The notes beneath the pieces are model-generated. The model was not told the origin of the DNA and made no database searches. It saw nothing but the letters and a program-made list of their open reading frames with translations. 64,000 bases of DNA, taken from Hsuehochloa calcarea. Taxonomy: Eukaryota > Streptophyta > Magnoliopsida > Poales > Poaceae. The position numbers and the translations under genes were made by a program. The stretch is from NCBI GenBank assembly GCA_036346395.1, contig CM070599.1:5199232-5263231 (forward strand), written 5' to 3'. Position 1 is the first letter of the stretch, and every line of letters begins with the position of its first letter. Positions 12,853 through 24,494 of this stretch are shown piece by piece.

Positions 12853-12891
12853 ATGAACAATTCCAACACACCTGCGCAAATGTGGGTCTGA
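12853..12891 (+). promoter_or_regulatory. Short upstream open reading frame before the receptor start
   Basis: ATG at 12853 opens a 12-residue frame (MNNSNTPAQMWV) that stops at 12889-12891, 19 bases before the receptor ATG at 12911. Another ATG at 12892 overlaps the receptor start in a different frame. Such upstream frames can lower translation of the main frame. That effect is inferred here. Confidence 0.45.
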
Positions 12892-12910
12892 ATGAAGCCT
12901 GGTAGAGCCG

Positions 12911-15634
12911 ATGGTAGGAGCAGCGCTGCAGAGGATCCCCTTCTTGTGGATCCTCCTGTGCCTCTTCTCATTGCTGCTGTCAGTGTCGGTGGCGACCGTC
13001 GATTTCAGCCACTGTGGTGGCTGCGACTATGGCGACGGTAGCGTCTGGAGTACAGAGAACATACTGCAATGCCAGAAGGTGAGCGACTTCCTGATCTCCG
13101 CAGCCTACTTCTCCATCCCGCTGGAGCTGCTCTACTTTGCAACGTGCTCCGACCTCTTCCCTTGAAATGGATCGTCCTGCAGTTCGGCGCCTTCATTGTT
13201 CTCTGCGGGCTGTCACATTTCATCGCGGTGTTCACATATGAGCCCCATTCGTTCCATGTTGTGCTTGCCCTCACAGTTGCAAAGTTCTTGACTGCACTTG
13301 TGTCATTCGCAACGGCGATCACGCTGTTGACGCTGATACCACAGCTGTTGAGGGTGAAGGTCAGGGAGAACTTCCTGAGGATTAAGGCCCGAGAGCTGGA
13401 CCGGGAAGTGGGGATGGTGAAGAGGCAAGAGGAGGCAAGCTGGCATGTGCGGATGCTCACACAAGAGATACGCAAGTCACTTGACAGGCACACAATCTTG
13501 TACACCACCATGGTCGAACTCTCTAAGACGTTGGATCTGCAGAATTGTGCTGTTTGGATGCCTAATGAGAGCAGGACTGAGTTGATCTTGACACATCATT
13601 TGAGAGAAAGGGAGATAACGGAGTCGCACAGCAACTCAATTCCAATCGATGACCCAGATGTGGTTGAAATTAAGGCAACAAAGGATGCAAAAGTTCTCGG
13701 GGCAGAGTCTGTGCTTGGGATTGCAAGCCGAGGCATGCTTGAAGCAGGGGCTGTAGCTGCAATACGGGTGCCAATGTTAAGGGTGTCAAATTTCAAAGGA
13801 GGGACTCCAGAAGTGATGGAAACAAGATATGCTATTTTGGTTTTGGTTTTACCCAAGGATGGTTCACTAGGGTGGGACTGGGGTCAACAGGAGTTGGAGA
13901 TTGTTGAAGTAGTTGCTGATCAAGTTGCAGTTGCCCTATCACATGCTGCAGTTCTGGAGGAGTCTCAATTGATGCGAGAGAAGCTTGCTGAGCAACATAG
14001 AGACTTACTGCGGGCAAAGCATGAAGCCATGATGGCAACTGAAGCTAGGAATTCCTTTCAGAGTGCCATGTATGACGGAATGCGAAGGCCAATGCACTCA
14101 ATTCTTGGACTTGTCTCAATGATGCAGCAGGAAAGTATGAATCCTGAGCAAAGGCTTGTAATGGATGCCATTGTCAAGACAAGTAGTGTTGCCTCAACAT
14201 TGATGAATGATGTCATGCAAACATCGACGATGAATCATGAGCATTTATCTTTGGTGAGGAGGCCATTCAACCTCCATTCCTTGATTAAGGAAGCAGTCAG
14301 TGTTGTAAGATGTCTAACTGATTGCAAGGGAGTTGATTTTGAGTTTCAAGTGGAGAATTCTTTGCCCGAAAGGGTCATTGGTGATGAGAAGAGGGTTTTC
14401 CATATTGTCTTGCACATGGTAGGTACTCTAATACACCGATGTAACGCAGGCTGTCTCTCGTTATATGTGAATAGTTATAATGAGAAGGAGGAGAAGCATA
14501 ACCAGGATTGGATGCTGCGAAGAGCAAACTTCTCTGGCAGCTATGTATGTGTGAAGTTTGAGATTAGGATTAGAAAATCCAAAGGCAATCTTTTGAGTTC
14601 ATCGTCCAGCCAAATAAGTCAAGGGCCCAACTCTAATAGTTCTGAGATGGGGCTTACCTTCAACATGTGCAAGAAGATTCTCCAGGTATACTAAACGACT
14701 CTTGAGCATTCTATAACCATTATTAACAATTGAAGCTAGCATATATGGTGATACACCATTCTTAAACTGTCAAATCACTCAGGATTTTCTGCCAACATGC
14801 TTTGCGTTCAAAGCTCCGTTTGTTGTAGTGATGCTTTAGCCAAAAATCATCTTATGCTACTTCTTCCTGCTGTTTGAACTACTAGTTAAGCATTATGTGA
14901 TTGGCTGCAAAGAATTGCAATGTTTGTTTTCCATTAATATATTTTATGATGCTTGTGAATCAAATTCTCAACAAATCTAATTGTGACACTTATGGTTTGT
15001 GAACAATATGTTCAATCAATTATTCGAGTTACCAATCTGCTCTTGGTCTGATATATAATCCAAATAATTTCTTTTTGCTGATGTGAACCCTTTTGCTCTG
15101 CTGCAGATGATGAATGGTAATATTTGGTCAGTATCAGATTCGAAAGGCCTCGGAGAAACTATCATGCTCGCTCTCCGGTTCCAGCTGCAACACGTGACCC
15201 CGGTTTCTGGAGCATCCTCGGACTTATACCGATCATCACCAATTCCCAACTTTAGTGGACTCCATGTCCTTCTTGTAGACAGTGATGACACCAACCGAGC
15301 CGTCACTCACAAGCTCCTGGAGAAGCTTGGTTGCCGAGTCTTTTCGGTCACTTCTGGCATCCAATGCATGAGCTCCTTTGCCAGTGCCGAGTCGTCTTTC
15401 CAGCTGGTGATTCTTGACCTCACCATGCATACAATGGATGGATTTGATGTAGCTCTCGCAATCAGGAAGTTCAGGAGCAATTGTTGGCCGCCGCTGATTG
15501 TTGCCCTCGCAGCAAGCACTGACGACAATGTGTGGGATCGATGCCAGCGGTCTGGAATAAACGGTCTGATCCAGAAACCAGTCACATTAACAGCACTGGG
15601 AGATGAACTGTATAGAGTCCTTCAGCACAATTGA
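12911..15634 (+). CDS. ETR2: Ethylene receptor, subfamily 2, ETR2-like; two exons, one frameshift
   Basis: Ethylene receptor of the ER membrane. Family members bind ethylene through copper and repress ethylene responses until hormone binds. Exons are 12911-14685 and 15107-15634, about 767 codons allowing for one missing base, close to the family size. Seen in order: N-terminal hydrophobic segment (residues 10-29); CGGC cysteines; three membrane helices, the second with the ligand-site Cys99 and His103 (LCGLSH); a GAF domain (about 193-345); a degenerate histidine-kinase region in which the H-box position is Asp389 (MYDGMRRPMH); and a receiver domain with Asp650/652/653, phospho-acceptor Asp696 and Lys749. 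Loss of the kinase His is usual in subfamily 2. Reading in frame 2 stops at 13163-13165 after ..CSDLFP, while the protein continues in frame 1. The start is the first ATG giving the hydrophobic leader. The ETR2 symbol is by overall resemblance; ETR3 is the alternative. Confidence 0.93.
13159..13165 (+). other. Frameshift site in the ethylene receptor exon 1
   Basis: The run CCC (13159-13161) is followed by TTGA. In the upstream frame this reads Phe-Pro-stop (TGA at 13163-13165). One extra base in the C run would give Phe-Pro-Leu-Lys-Trp and rejoin the downstream frame, which carries every remaining receptor domain without a stop. It is either a real null allele or a homopolymer-length error. 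Confidence 0.9.
14686..15106 (+). other. Intron of the ethylene receptor
   Basis: The boundaries are CTCCAG/GTATAC and CTGCAG/ATGATG. The 421 bp AT-rich intron lies between codons for Gln and Met in the G-box part of the kinase-like domain, just before the receiver. It falls between codons (phase 0) and leaves an uninterrupted receiver exon. Confidence 0.92.
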
Positions 15635-17850
15635 ATCTTTCGATCTCAATAGATTGTTGTAGCTTGATTAATAGTTACTTCGCTAGTAGTTTCTGCCAGG
15701 TTAGGTCCATACAATCACAAAACATTTGCACAAAGGAAATGTATAGGAAGATGAAAACTGCCTGCCTTTTGCTTGGTTCCTTTGGTGAAGGAAGGTGGAA
15801 AATTTTGAAGAGGACGTACAGTTAGAATTTAGACTTATTCATTTGTAAACCCTCTTAGATTATTAATCATTTATGAGGTAAATTATTCATGGAAGTTAGC
15901 TTGTGATAGTTTAGGTTCATGAACTAGCACTGGATGCTGGTTTGGACGAAATCCAAGGGGCTGTTGATTTGGTTGTTGCACTTTTGAGATGGATGGATGG
16001 ATTCAGTGAAGGCAACATGAATGTCTCAAGGAACTTGTTATTACTGGTTAGACATGCTGAAAAAGTAGGTAGAATTAAGACTAAACACAAGTGGGCAGAC
16101 TATACTATTGATGCTGACCTTCTATCTTGCAAAAGAAAACTAGTACTTGATTAGTACAATCTTGATTTGGTGGGCAATGTTACACAGCATCTGCGTTCAT
16201 ACTTGTGTTACTGAGGAGAAAATTAGCAGATGTTTGCTATCTTCCCTGAATCCTAGATTGAAATGTTTGACCTGAACCTACAGAAACATACTATGTTATA
16301 AAAAAAACTCACTATTAAGATCAGCAACTCTCCAATGAAAGTCCAATTACCTAAACATCTGGTAACTTGGGTGCTGAAGTTTCTAAGGATCTCAAGAGCT
16401 GCTTATCAATTATCAAATGTGAATAGCATGTAGACAGCTTGGTCAAATGTCTAAATTAGGTGCTGTTTATTCATGCCATGCAAGTGGTTGACATTTTCCA
16501 GTTCCAACTTCCATTCCATTTGTAGGATCCCAAGCAACAGGGTGGATTCTCCTATGAGAAAAATAAAAATAAAAATTCATTTTAGGGGACAATCTGCAGA
16601 CAGCAGACAGGTAGCTTTGCATGGGAAAATCCAGCTGACAGACGACAAGTTCTTTCTATTTTAGGTGCACGAAATGTTTCAATCCCTTGGTATTGACATT
16701 TTGACCCCCTTGTCATTAATTATACCTTAAACTTTGACTAAAACAAACTCCAACATGCAGTGGCGGATGCACCATGGGGGGCGTGAGGGGGTTAGAGCAC
16801 TGGCTTCGCTCGTCGCACCCTTGGTATTCTCTTAGTACCTTTGTCATTATTTGAACATCAAATTTAGTAAATTTTATTCTTAAGATTGCTATTTATGCAT
16901 ATTTGTGAGTTTTCAAAATGCACTGTCCATTATTAATGTACTACATTTAATGTATTTTTAATTCTAACTTTGTTCCTCCTATCAATGTATCAATTTGGAT
17001 GACACATAACATTTAAATATGTATTTGTTAGCTCACCTCACAATAACATTGTCCCACTAACACCCCTCCATTTAACATCCCTCTATTTTCGTTCTGCGTC
17101 CACAGCTGCCAACATGTAAGATAAGGAGTTCTGCCTGCCGTCACACGTATTCTTCAACCCCAAGCATTCCATTCACCTGGACAAGGGTTCATGTTATATA
17201 TTTTTTCCTTGATGAAAAATGGGCAAAAGATGCTTAGGTGAAGGCTTTGCAATTGGACAAACATAGATCCAGCGACCATTTGCTGTAATCATCTACTTGC
17301 AATTTACTTGACCTTCTTTAGAAGTGTCAGACTTTATGTCCATGTCAAAAAAAAGAGAAATCATTAGGTTCTGAAGTTTCTCTTGACAAAAACTGAAACT
17401 AGAAACCAGGTCCAGTTCCACATTGCTATTTGAAACTTTCAACTGAAAGCTGGAATTATCAATTGGATTTGGAGCTTCTGCAGGGGGATGCACCTGGAAA
17501 TCCTTAAGATCTGGTTGGGCTTTTCCTTTCCTGCATCAGTTGGCCATGCCTGAAAGTTGCCACATCCAGTGTGCCCTGTTAAATGTTGCTACTGTGGCTA
17601 AAGAATGCGCTATCCATCCATCCATCCATCCATCCTTTGCTTGTGCGCGCGTGCCTGACTTTACTGCTCCTGACCAAATACGTTGCTCTGTGGATAGGTA
17701 CGATTACTGCTTGGATGCATATGCAGCAAATCTGTGGCTCAAAACTAGTACTACCCACTCTCTGTCCTGGAAAATGGCCAAGTTGTAGAGAGCTCAAGAT
17801 AAACAACCTTGACCTTCATCCTCGTGACCCATTCCACTCCGGTTTTTGGC
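15635..17850. other. 3' flank of the receptor gene, no further gene
   Basis: The first few hundred bases should hold the 3' untranslated region. No strong AATAAA is seen; 15855-15900 is AT-rich and may include the cleavage site. Short open frames further on have no domains. At 16758 the text CAGTGGCGGATGC resembles the start of several plant transposons, but no matching end was found. Nothing else was recognised. Confidence 0.5.
17612..17635. repeat. (ATCC)6 microsatellite
   Basis: Six perfect copies of ATCC lie in non-coding sequence downstream of the receptor. Such tracts are often length-polymorphic. Confidence 0.95.
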
Positions 17851-17994
17851 ATACTAGGGCGCCTCAATTGCACTAGGCCCATATGTCACTAATAATGGAC
17901 ATGCATTGGAGCCGCCGGTGGCAGGGACGTGCGTAGAGGTTGCGGTGGTGGCGCGCTCATGGATCGCCAATAGCAAGATCAACGGGTACTCAGT

Positions 17995-20900
17995 TGTAAC
18001 ATCCTCAAATTTTAAATACTGGTTAACAATAAAACTTAATTATCTTTTTTGAATTTCTGAAATTTCTAAATCATCTAAAAATCAGACAATATCGTTTTCT
18101 ATTTCTCTGTCCTTACTGATGTCAGTCAGTTTCTCTCTCCCTCTACAAGGAGCTGGCGCATCCCTCTTCCTTTTCCCTTCCCCATTTCCTCCCTAGAGCC
18201 CTGCGCTGCCCTTCCCTCTTTCTTCCCCAAGACAGGCCAGGCCGTTGCCCTTTCATCAAACTAGCCGCATCACGGCGTGTTCTCGCAGGTTCTCCACCCA
18301 TCCCTCACCTCCTCTTGTCTTCTCCGTCGTCGTGGAGCTCCACCGTTGCCGCCTCTTCTTCTCCGCCCCGCCATCTCGGTCATCCCCGCATCGCCCCGAC
18401 ATCACCAACTTGTTATCCTCATCTAGGCACAGTTCGTGCTTACCCTAACTCCTTCAGGGCGCCACCGAGTCATCGTCTTCGCCGCTACCGGCGCACCCAT
18501 GCGCCCATTCCCCTTGCCGCTGCCCCCGCTGCCCGCGCCCTCACCCTGCGCACCACCTCCTGCCGCGACACCTCCTCCCTCGATCTCCTTCTCCAAACAT
18601 CCTTTCACCTCCCAAAGCACGTCACAAGGTGCAACTTGAGTTCCTTGTTTGAAGCCCTCAAGTTTCGCTGCCGAAATTGCCTTGGACTTACCAGATTTCG
18701 TCAACAACAGTGCACCGCTGTTGCATCTTCTTCGCCGGACTGCCCCACCATCGAAGGTCCTCTGTTCAAGCCACCACCACCACCGAGTTCGCCTTGCAAT
18801 GTTCTATGATGTGCTTCCACTCTCTTCGTCGGAACCTCACCCAATCGTCGTAGGCCTTTCTTCTCCAAAATCGGCCGCCGCCTCCTACCGCTTACCGCCC
18901 GATCTTCTCCTCCGGTGAACTCCTCGCCATGTTGACCGTGCCACCGTGCGTTACCGGTACCCCTCCTCCAATCCCCCACCTCCATTCGTCTTCTCCACTA
19001 CCTAGGAGCCCCACCACTGCCGCCGCCACCTTCTCCAGCTCCGGCACCATCGTGCTACCTCCTCGGCCATCCTCTGGCCACTCTGACCCCACCATCACTT
19101 TCCCCTCACCACCACACAGCTTGTGCTCACGCTGGTTCCCTTTCCCCGCCACCGGAGCACCGTCGCCAGTGCAAGCCGTCGCCGCTTGTGTGCCTTTTTT
19201 TTTTTGCCTCCGGCCACCTGTGCCGCCACTGTCACCTCCCCTCCCTTCCTCGGTCTGTGGGCAACCCGTTTTGCCCTTTACTCCGGTTACCGCCGCTGTG
19301 CTCATGCCGCCTGGAACTCCTCAGCTTCTGCCTTCTGTTGTGCTTCTCTGTTGATTGATCTCGTTCAATGACGTGGGCGCTCTAGTCATACACATACACA
19401 AAAGCCATTCCTTTCTCTCTTGTCTCTCTAACAAGTGGGTTCCCAAATGTCATCCACACATTTTCCTTTGCTCTGTAAACTTTGAATCAGCACAGTTATT
19501 ATAGATAATTCACTTTCCTATTTTTCTGTCATTTCAGGCGATGTCAAACTTCTGGACATTCGTTCTCCTTTATACGAACTCCGATGCCATCGCTTCTTTT
19601 TCCTAAATTCATCTAAATTCAGTACCTTTCTTTTGGTTCTAATATGATATTTTTGGATTTTATTTGGATTTATCTTTATTTATTTTGCTCATTTTTGCAT
19701 ATAGGTTTCGACAACTTCGAGGAACCTGAATTATTTGAAGAGTTAGATCCTCAAGTATTTGAGCAAGGCAAGTTACATCCTTTGATCATATTTGAGCCCA
19801 ACATTTAAAATTATTTAAATTCTGTTCTAAACTATTGCTGTATGATTATTTAAATTCTTATTTTGAATTATAGTTATGTCTAGATCCTTTGTACCACCAA
19901 TCTTGACATTGATTCAAACATACATTAATACCTTAGATGAAAATCTAGTTTATGCAATAGTCTGAACTAGAACATTTTAGAAAAATTATACTTAGCGATG
20001 CTTAGACCTGAAATATTTGATTTGGGAACTTAGCCAAATTATTCAGTCATGATTTAAAATTGAGGCTATGGTATTGTGTTTACTATAGAAAATTTAGCAA
20101 ATGGTTTAACTTGAAAAATAAATAAAAGTTGGTTTAGACTTGGACGAAATGGATGGTTGGTTTGTGCATGTTTATGCATAGGTTCAATTTAGTAATAGTT
20201 GAGGCCCAGGATTTTATTGGAAGTCGCCCAAGTCAGTTAAGGACCGATCTTTGAGCCGCATCTTGCAAAGCCCCATTGTACTATCACATATCATAAGTGG
20301 GCATGTCTAGGCTATATAATTTGTAACATTCCACCGTGGTTGTGCCATCTGGTTGTGTGAGTGTCTGAGTGACCTATTTTTAATTATTCCCACCTGGCAC
20401 AAGAGGAGACTTCCGGCGGTGTGTCCAAAGGAAGCGAAATCTTAGCGGCATGACTATGTTGGGATAATGTATTGTAAAGGTCTTGTGATATTTGCTTAGT
20501 CGCACTCCTTTGGAAGCGTGTCTTGGCCGACATATTAAGCAAACTATCTCTTGTGGGTAAAGTTGTACAACATCTGCAGAGTATAAAACTATTCAAATAG
20601 CCATGTCCACGGTTATGAACATGCTAAGGAAATCCACTCAAAGTTAGACTTTGGTTTTGTTTTTAAAAGATTTTATCAAATAATTTTTGGATAGTTTATT
20701 CAATTGGGAAATTTGGGCGGTTTGTCATGTGATAGGAATGTATCCTTCACTAGTTTCTGTTTGAAGGTTATCCTACTACAAAACTTGAGAATTTAGAAAA
20801 TAAATTTTAGTTATAGAATCAACACTATTTAAAGAAATCCTTGCTTTATGCAAAATCTACACTATAAGCCATCCTTTGTTATATCTCCATGCATTATAAT

Positions 20901-21220
20901 ATGTTATTGGGTGTAAATTGCGGAGTATTGGGAAATGTTGTTTAGATGAGGAATACTATGAGGAGGGCGAGAACTTGGACGACTAGGCTACGCCCCAGAC
21001 GATTGCCTGTGGTGAATCGTGTGGTCTACTTTATTAATTGCTTCCACTGTATTTTGCTTTTGGTATTATGTTCTTTTGTAATGAACTTAAGTTATTACGA
21101 ATGAATCACGTATTATGGTTATGCTGTCACCTTTTGTTTGACTGTGTATACTAGCTGCTGATCATAGGACTAGTATGGAATACACAGAGAATCCAGAATT
21201 CTTCGCTCCATAGTTTAACA
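17995..21220 (+). mobile_element. Solo gypsy-type LTR inside the Copia Gag region
   Basis: It starts TGTAACATCC and ends TAGTTTAACA. Flanking 5-mers TCAGT at 17990-17994 and 21221-21225 match exactly. When the segment is removed, the Copia Gag frame reads straight through the junction (..QDQRVLSALPSSP..), which strongly supports these borders. The 18245-19370 part is very C-rich and yields long but meaningless open frames on both strands. The CTGCAGAG plus CTATTCAAATAG block is at about 20573-20600. It is 3226 bp with no coding domain, hence a solo LTR. Confidence 0.88.
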
Positions 21221-21917
21221 TCAGTGCACTCCCATCGTCCCCGATCGAAGAAATTCTTGCCTTTGTTTTGTTCCTCGCTACTTCAGTTGAGGTGTGGAAC
21301 GCTCTTGAGCGAATGTTCTCATCTCGCTCACAGGCTAGGGTCATGCAAGTCAGCATGCAACTTGCAAACCTCGAGGAGACGTCCGTGATGGATTACCTTC
21401 GCCAGGTGAAGAACTTGGCGAACACAGCAATAACATCCATAGGTCGCCACTCTAGGACAAGAAGTCGTGTCATATCTCCTCGCTGGACTCAGGAACGACT
21501 ACGAGCCTTTTGTTGCATCCATGATGACCCAATCTGAGCCCATTAGTATAAATGACTTGTATGGGTATCTTCCTGCTTATGAGCTCCGGTTGGAGTACAC
21601 TTAACTCTTCTTCCCAGCAGTTTTCCTCATCTTTCAACCAGGTTTGTCATGGTGGCAACAGCAGTGGCTGAGGATGTGGTGGCCATGGTCCTCCAGGCCG
21701 CGACAACGGAAGCAATGGCGGTGGCGGTATGTTAGGTGGGAACAATGGCAATGTCAACAACAACATACCTTCTTGCCAAGTCTCTGTGAAGCATGTTCAT
21801 GACACGCGCTACCACCGCTTCGATCGCTCATACCAACCAGAAGACCGTGGCATCAACGCCGTGTCAACTTCATGTCAAGTCGACACAAATTGGTATGCTG
21901 ACTAAGGAGCAACAGAT
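21221..21917 (+). pseudogene. Copia Gag and start of protease, broken
   Basis: The frame from 21268 reads EVWNALERMFSSRSQARVMQ and then LANLEETSVMDYLRQVKNLA, the conserved UBN2-type Gag core of plant Copia elements. The frame is lost near 21537. Further on, 21883-21915 reads TNWYAD, a stop, then GATD, recalling the Copia protease motif [YA]D[ST]GA with its Ser/Thr codon replaced by TAA. Gag forms the particle and the protease would process the polyprotein. Neither could be made intact. Confidence 0.75.
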
Positions 21918-21920
21918 AAC

Positions 21921-22211
21921 TCGGAACAGAGAGGAAAAGGAAGGAAGGAAGGAAGGAAGGAAGGAAGGGGGAAAAAGAAATTGCCAAGATATGGGTTTGG
22001 ATAATTCAAATAACAAAATTTGAATTTGGATTTTGGCGACGAGTTTAGAATTGGGACGGTGGAATTTGAATTTTGGATTTTGTATATGGAATTTAAATAA
22101 ATGCAAAAACTCTGATTAAAATCCAAATATTTGAATTAATTAATTTAAATATATATTTTTTTCTAAAAAGATAAAATTTGGGATGTTACAACACAATTTG
22201 GGATGTTACAA
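21921..22211 (-). mobile_element. Small minus-strand gypsy LTR fragment inside the Copia protease region
   Basis: The right end on the minus strand reads TGTAACATCCCAAATTTTAT, a typical LTR start and nearly the same as the start of the LTR at 17995. The terminal 20 bases are tandemly repeated (22171-22190 and 22191-22210). The left part holds an AAGG microsatellite. Copia coding resumes at about 22212-22247, so this about 290 bp piece is an insertion. Its other end is not defined. Confidence 0.5.
21937..21968. repeat. (AAGG)8 microsatellite
   Basis: Eight perfect AAGG units lie at the inner edge of the LTR fragment. Short open frames across it are low-complexity artefacts. Confidence 0.95.
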
Positions 22212-22712
22212 CACACGAGGGTTTCAGATATTCAAAGCCTAGGGTTCGACAATCGCCTTACAATGAAAGATGGCTACAGAGGACCATATCAAGTCCAAGT
22301 CGCCAATGAAGCAGGTTTGCACATATCTCACATTGGTCAATCATTTATTACTGGCCCATCTCGACCCCTAGCTTTAAATAGTGTTCTTGATGTCCCAAAA
22401 GCAAGCAAACATCTTGTCTTTGTTCATAAACTCACCTCGGATAACAATGCGTTTATTGAATTATATCCTGATTCTTTTTGTGTTAAGGATCAAACCACAA
22501 GGAGAGTGCTTCTGGAAGGCAAATGTAAAGGAGGCATGTATCCTCTCGCAGATGTCATTCGTTCTTTCCATTGGTCATCCAAGAGTTCATCTTCGACTTT
22601 TGTTACTGCACGTGTCAATCCAGATAGGTGGCATCAGTGGCTCAGACACCCGACATGCTCGGTTGTGTCCACTGTCCTTAGGTACCTTAGTTTATGTTCT
22701 ACTTCAAATTAG
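22212..22712 (+). pseudogene. Copia protease end and pre-integrase region
   Basis: One open frame reads LTMKDGYRGPYQVQVANEAG, then ALNSVLDVPKASKHLVFVHK, then RRVLLEGKCKGGMYPL and DRWHQWLRHP. This is the protease C-terminal part followed by the GAG-pre-integrase domain. The zinc-binding motif normally reads W..RLGH; here it reads WLRHP, with one expected residue lost. The match to Copia ends abruptly near 22712, where an inverted fragment begins. Confidence 0.75.
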
Positions 22713-23350
22713 GAGTCCATTGTACCTGGAGAGGTGGAAGAGCAACAACGGAAGGATTAGGGTTAGGGTTTGAAGAGATGACATGTGCACATTCAGTATT
22801 AAAAGGAAAAACACTTTCATTAAATGTGACGTCTCGAGGGATGTAGACCCTACCAATTGCTCTATGAAGGCATTTGTATCCTTTATGCTGGTTATTGTGG
22901 CTTAGAAGAACACACTGTTGAGATTGGAAATCAAGTTTTCTTGAGTTGTAAGGTCGAAGATTCGACCAGCACGCCCAACCAAAATGTGCGGAGAATAGAA
23001 TAATCTAGATCCCTATTAAGGAGGAGTATAACTGGAGTGGAATTTGCTAAGACTCGGCTAGGCAACCTATTAGCTATTAAGAATGCCTCATCCCAGAATT
23101 TGACATGCATAGAAGCTTGAGCAATGAGAGTAAGACCTATTTCAACTATGTGACGGTGTTTTCGATCTACTACACCATTCAGCTTGTGCGTATGTGGACA
23201 CGAGACTTGATGAGAAATCCCGACCGAGGTAAGGTAGCTATGCAAATGTTGATACTCCCCTCCCCAATCAAACCGGACAATGCAAATTTTGGTATTAAGC
23301 AAGCGTTCAACATGCTTCTGGTAGGTAGTCGTAGGCTTCGAGTGCTTCAT
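22713..23350 (-). pseudogene. Inverted Copia integrase fragment
   Basis: Read on the minus strand from 23350 to about 22931 it gives QKHVERLLNTKI, RFDWGGEYQ, CPHTHKLNGVVDRKHRH and KFWDEAFLIANRLPSRVLAN. This is the second half of a Copia integrase core with the second catalytic Asp (FDWGGEY). The final catalytic Glu, expected in NG.VERKHRH, is Asp here. From 22723 to about 23057 it is an inverted copy of 24495-24767 plus 29670-29740, so two copies of this integrase end lie in opposite orientations. Confidence 0.72.
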
Positions 23351-24494
23351 TTCTTGTATTCTTTGAGTACCTTGAGTACTTGTGTTTGATCAGCCAGCGG
23401 TCTGACCGGCTTGTGCTCAGCGATAAGACCGGGTTTACAGAGTAGTCTCGAGAAATTTTCTGGAAGCATGAAAATTAAGGTCGTGGATAATCTGGTTCGT
23501 GTTTATTGATAGATGAGAGTGTGATATGCATGTGTGAACTGATATTGGTCAAATTTGAAAACTTGTGCCGGGAAAATATTCTTTGATCTTTGCATGTGCA
23601 GGTTGGGCATGGAGACGGTCATGGTCGATGATGAGGAAGACCGGAACTAGGATGGGGAAATCCAAAGTTCAGGTGGTCTTGGATGTCACGAGGTGGTTGG
23701 GCTTACGCTAGGGCACATGGAGATCATAGGTGAATGCATGATGCGTGGAGAACTATGGAAGGTGTCGTCCTGAAGGCTTCGACACGTGAGGACTTTATGG
23801 AAGGTGCTCATAACTAAAAGGTTTAGAGATTTTAGAAAACCCGTGATTTGAGGGGTTTCGGGTCCCTTGATTTTCGGAAGAGATAGGATGTGTGTCCATG
23901 TAGATAAAGACACAGTTTAGGGCTCTAGCATATAAAAGCCAGAAGATATTAAGAGTTACATGATGCTTTTTGAGACAACTTTCAGGAGAAAGTTTTTTAG
24001 TGTTATTGTGCTAGGGTTTGAGGGGTGCCGTAAGAGCACTTTGTAGCCACAGAATATGATTCAGAAATAACAGATCAGATCTATTCCAAGAAAGATTAGT
24101 CATCGCTGGCGGCGTGTGCTTCTGGGCATTGTATTCGATTTGTTCTCGTTCTTCGTCTTTGATTTGTTATTGTTCTTTACAGTGCATGATTCTCTCAAGT
24201 TGGAGGATGGAATAAATCTGAGAGTCGAATCCTTTCGACTTGGTGATCGAAACTTCTTCGATCAGGTCGACTTCACCTTCTTCGATCCTGTGTTGTACTG
24301 TTCATCCGATTGTCGACAATAACATCGATTGGCAGAGCAGATCGAAGCAGTTTCGACCACGACAAAGAGGACGCATCTCGTACGAGTACAATGTATTCAG
24401 TTGTCGGTTAAAGCCAACACAGATCCTCTTCGGTAATCTAAAAATAAGGCACTACAATCATTCACCCCCTCTGATTGCCGTATCTGATCCTACA
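23320..24494 (+). mobile_element. LTR-like block, probably a solo Copia LTR
   Basis: The block ends ..ATTCACCCCCTCTGATTGCC..GATCCTACA, closely like the Sirevirus LTR end at 60560-60602. It has a TATA box at 23931-23938 (TATAAAAG). It lies exactly between the inverted integrase fragment and the plus-strand integrase piece beginning at 24495. The left border is uncertain (23319, 23343 or near 23380) and no clean target duplication was found, probably because one flank was rearranged. Confidence 0.5.

Noticed and set aside
13005..13511. Antisense open frame of 168 codons across receptor exon 1
   Set aside because: It is opposite a conserved coding exon, as expected in GC-rich plant exons, with no recognisable content.
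16758..17100. Possible DNA transposon starting CAGTGGCGGATGC
   Set aside because: No matching inverted end or target duplication was found within several kilobases.
18245..19371. Several long open frames on both strands, Pro/Ser/Arg-rich
   Set aside because: They come from C-rich sequence inside a solo LTR with proven borders, and overlapping frames on both strands are equally open. No domain was recognised.
24116..24322. Hydrophobic 68-codon frame
   Set aside because: It lies downstream of the TATA box in an LTR-like block, in T-rich sequence, with no homologous domain. It is probably untranslated leader.
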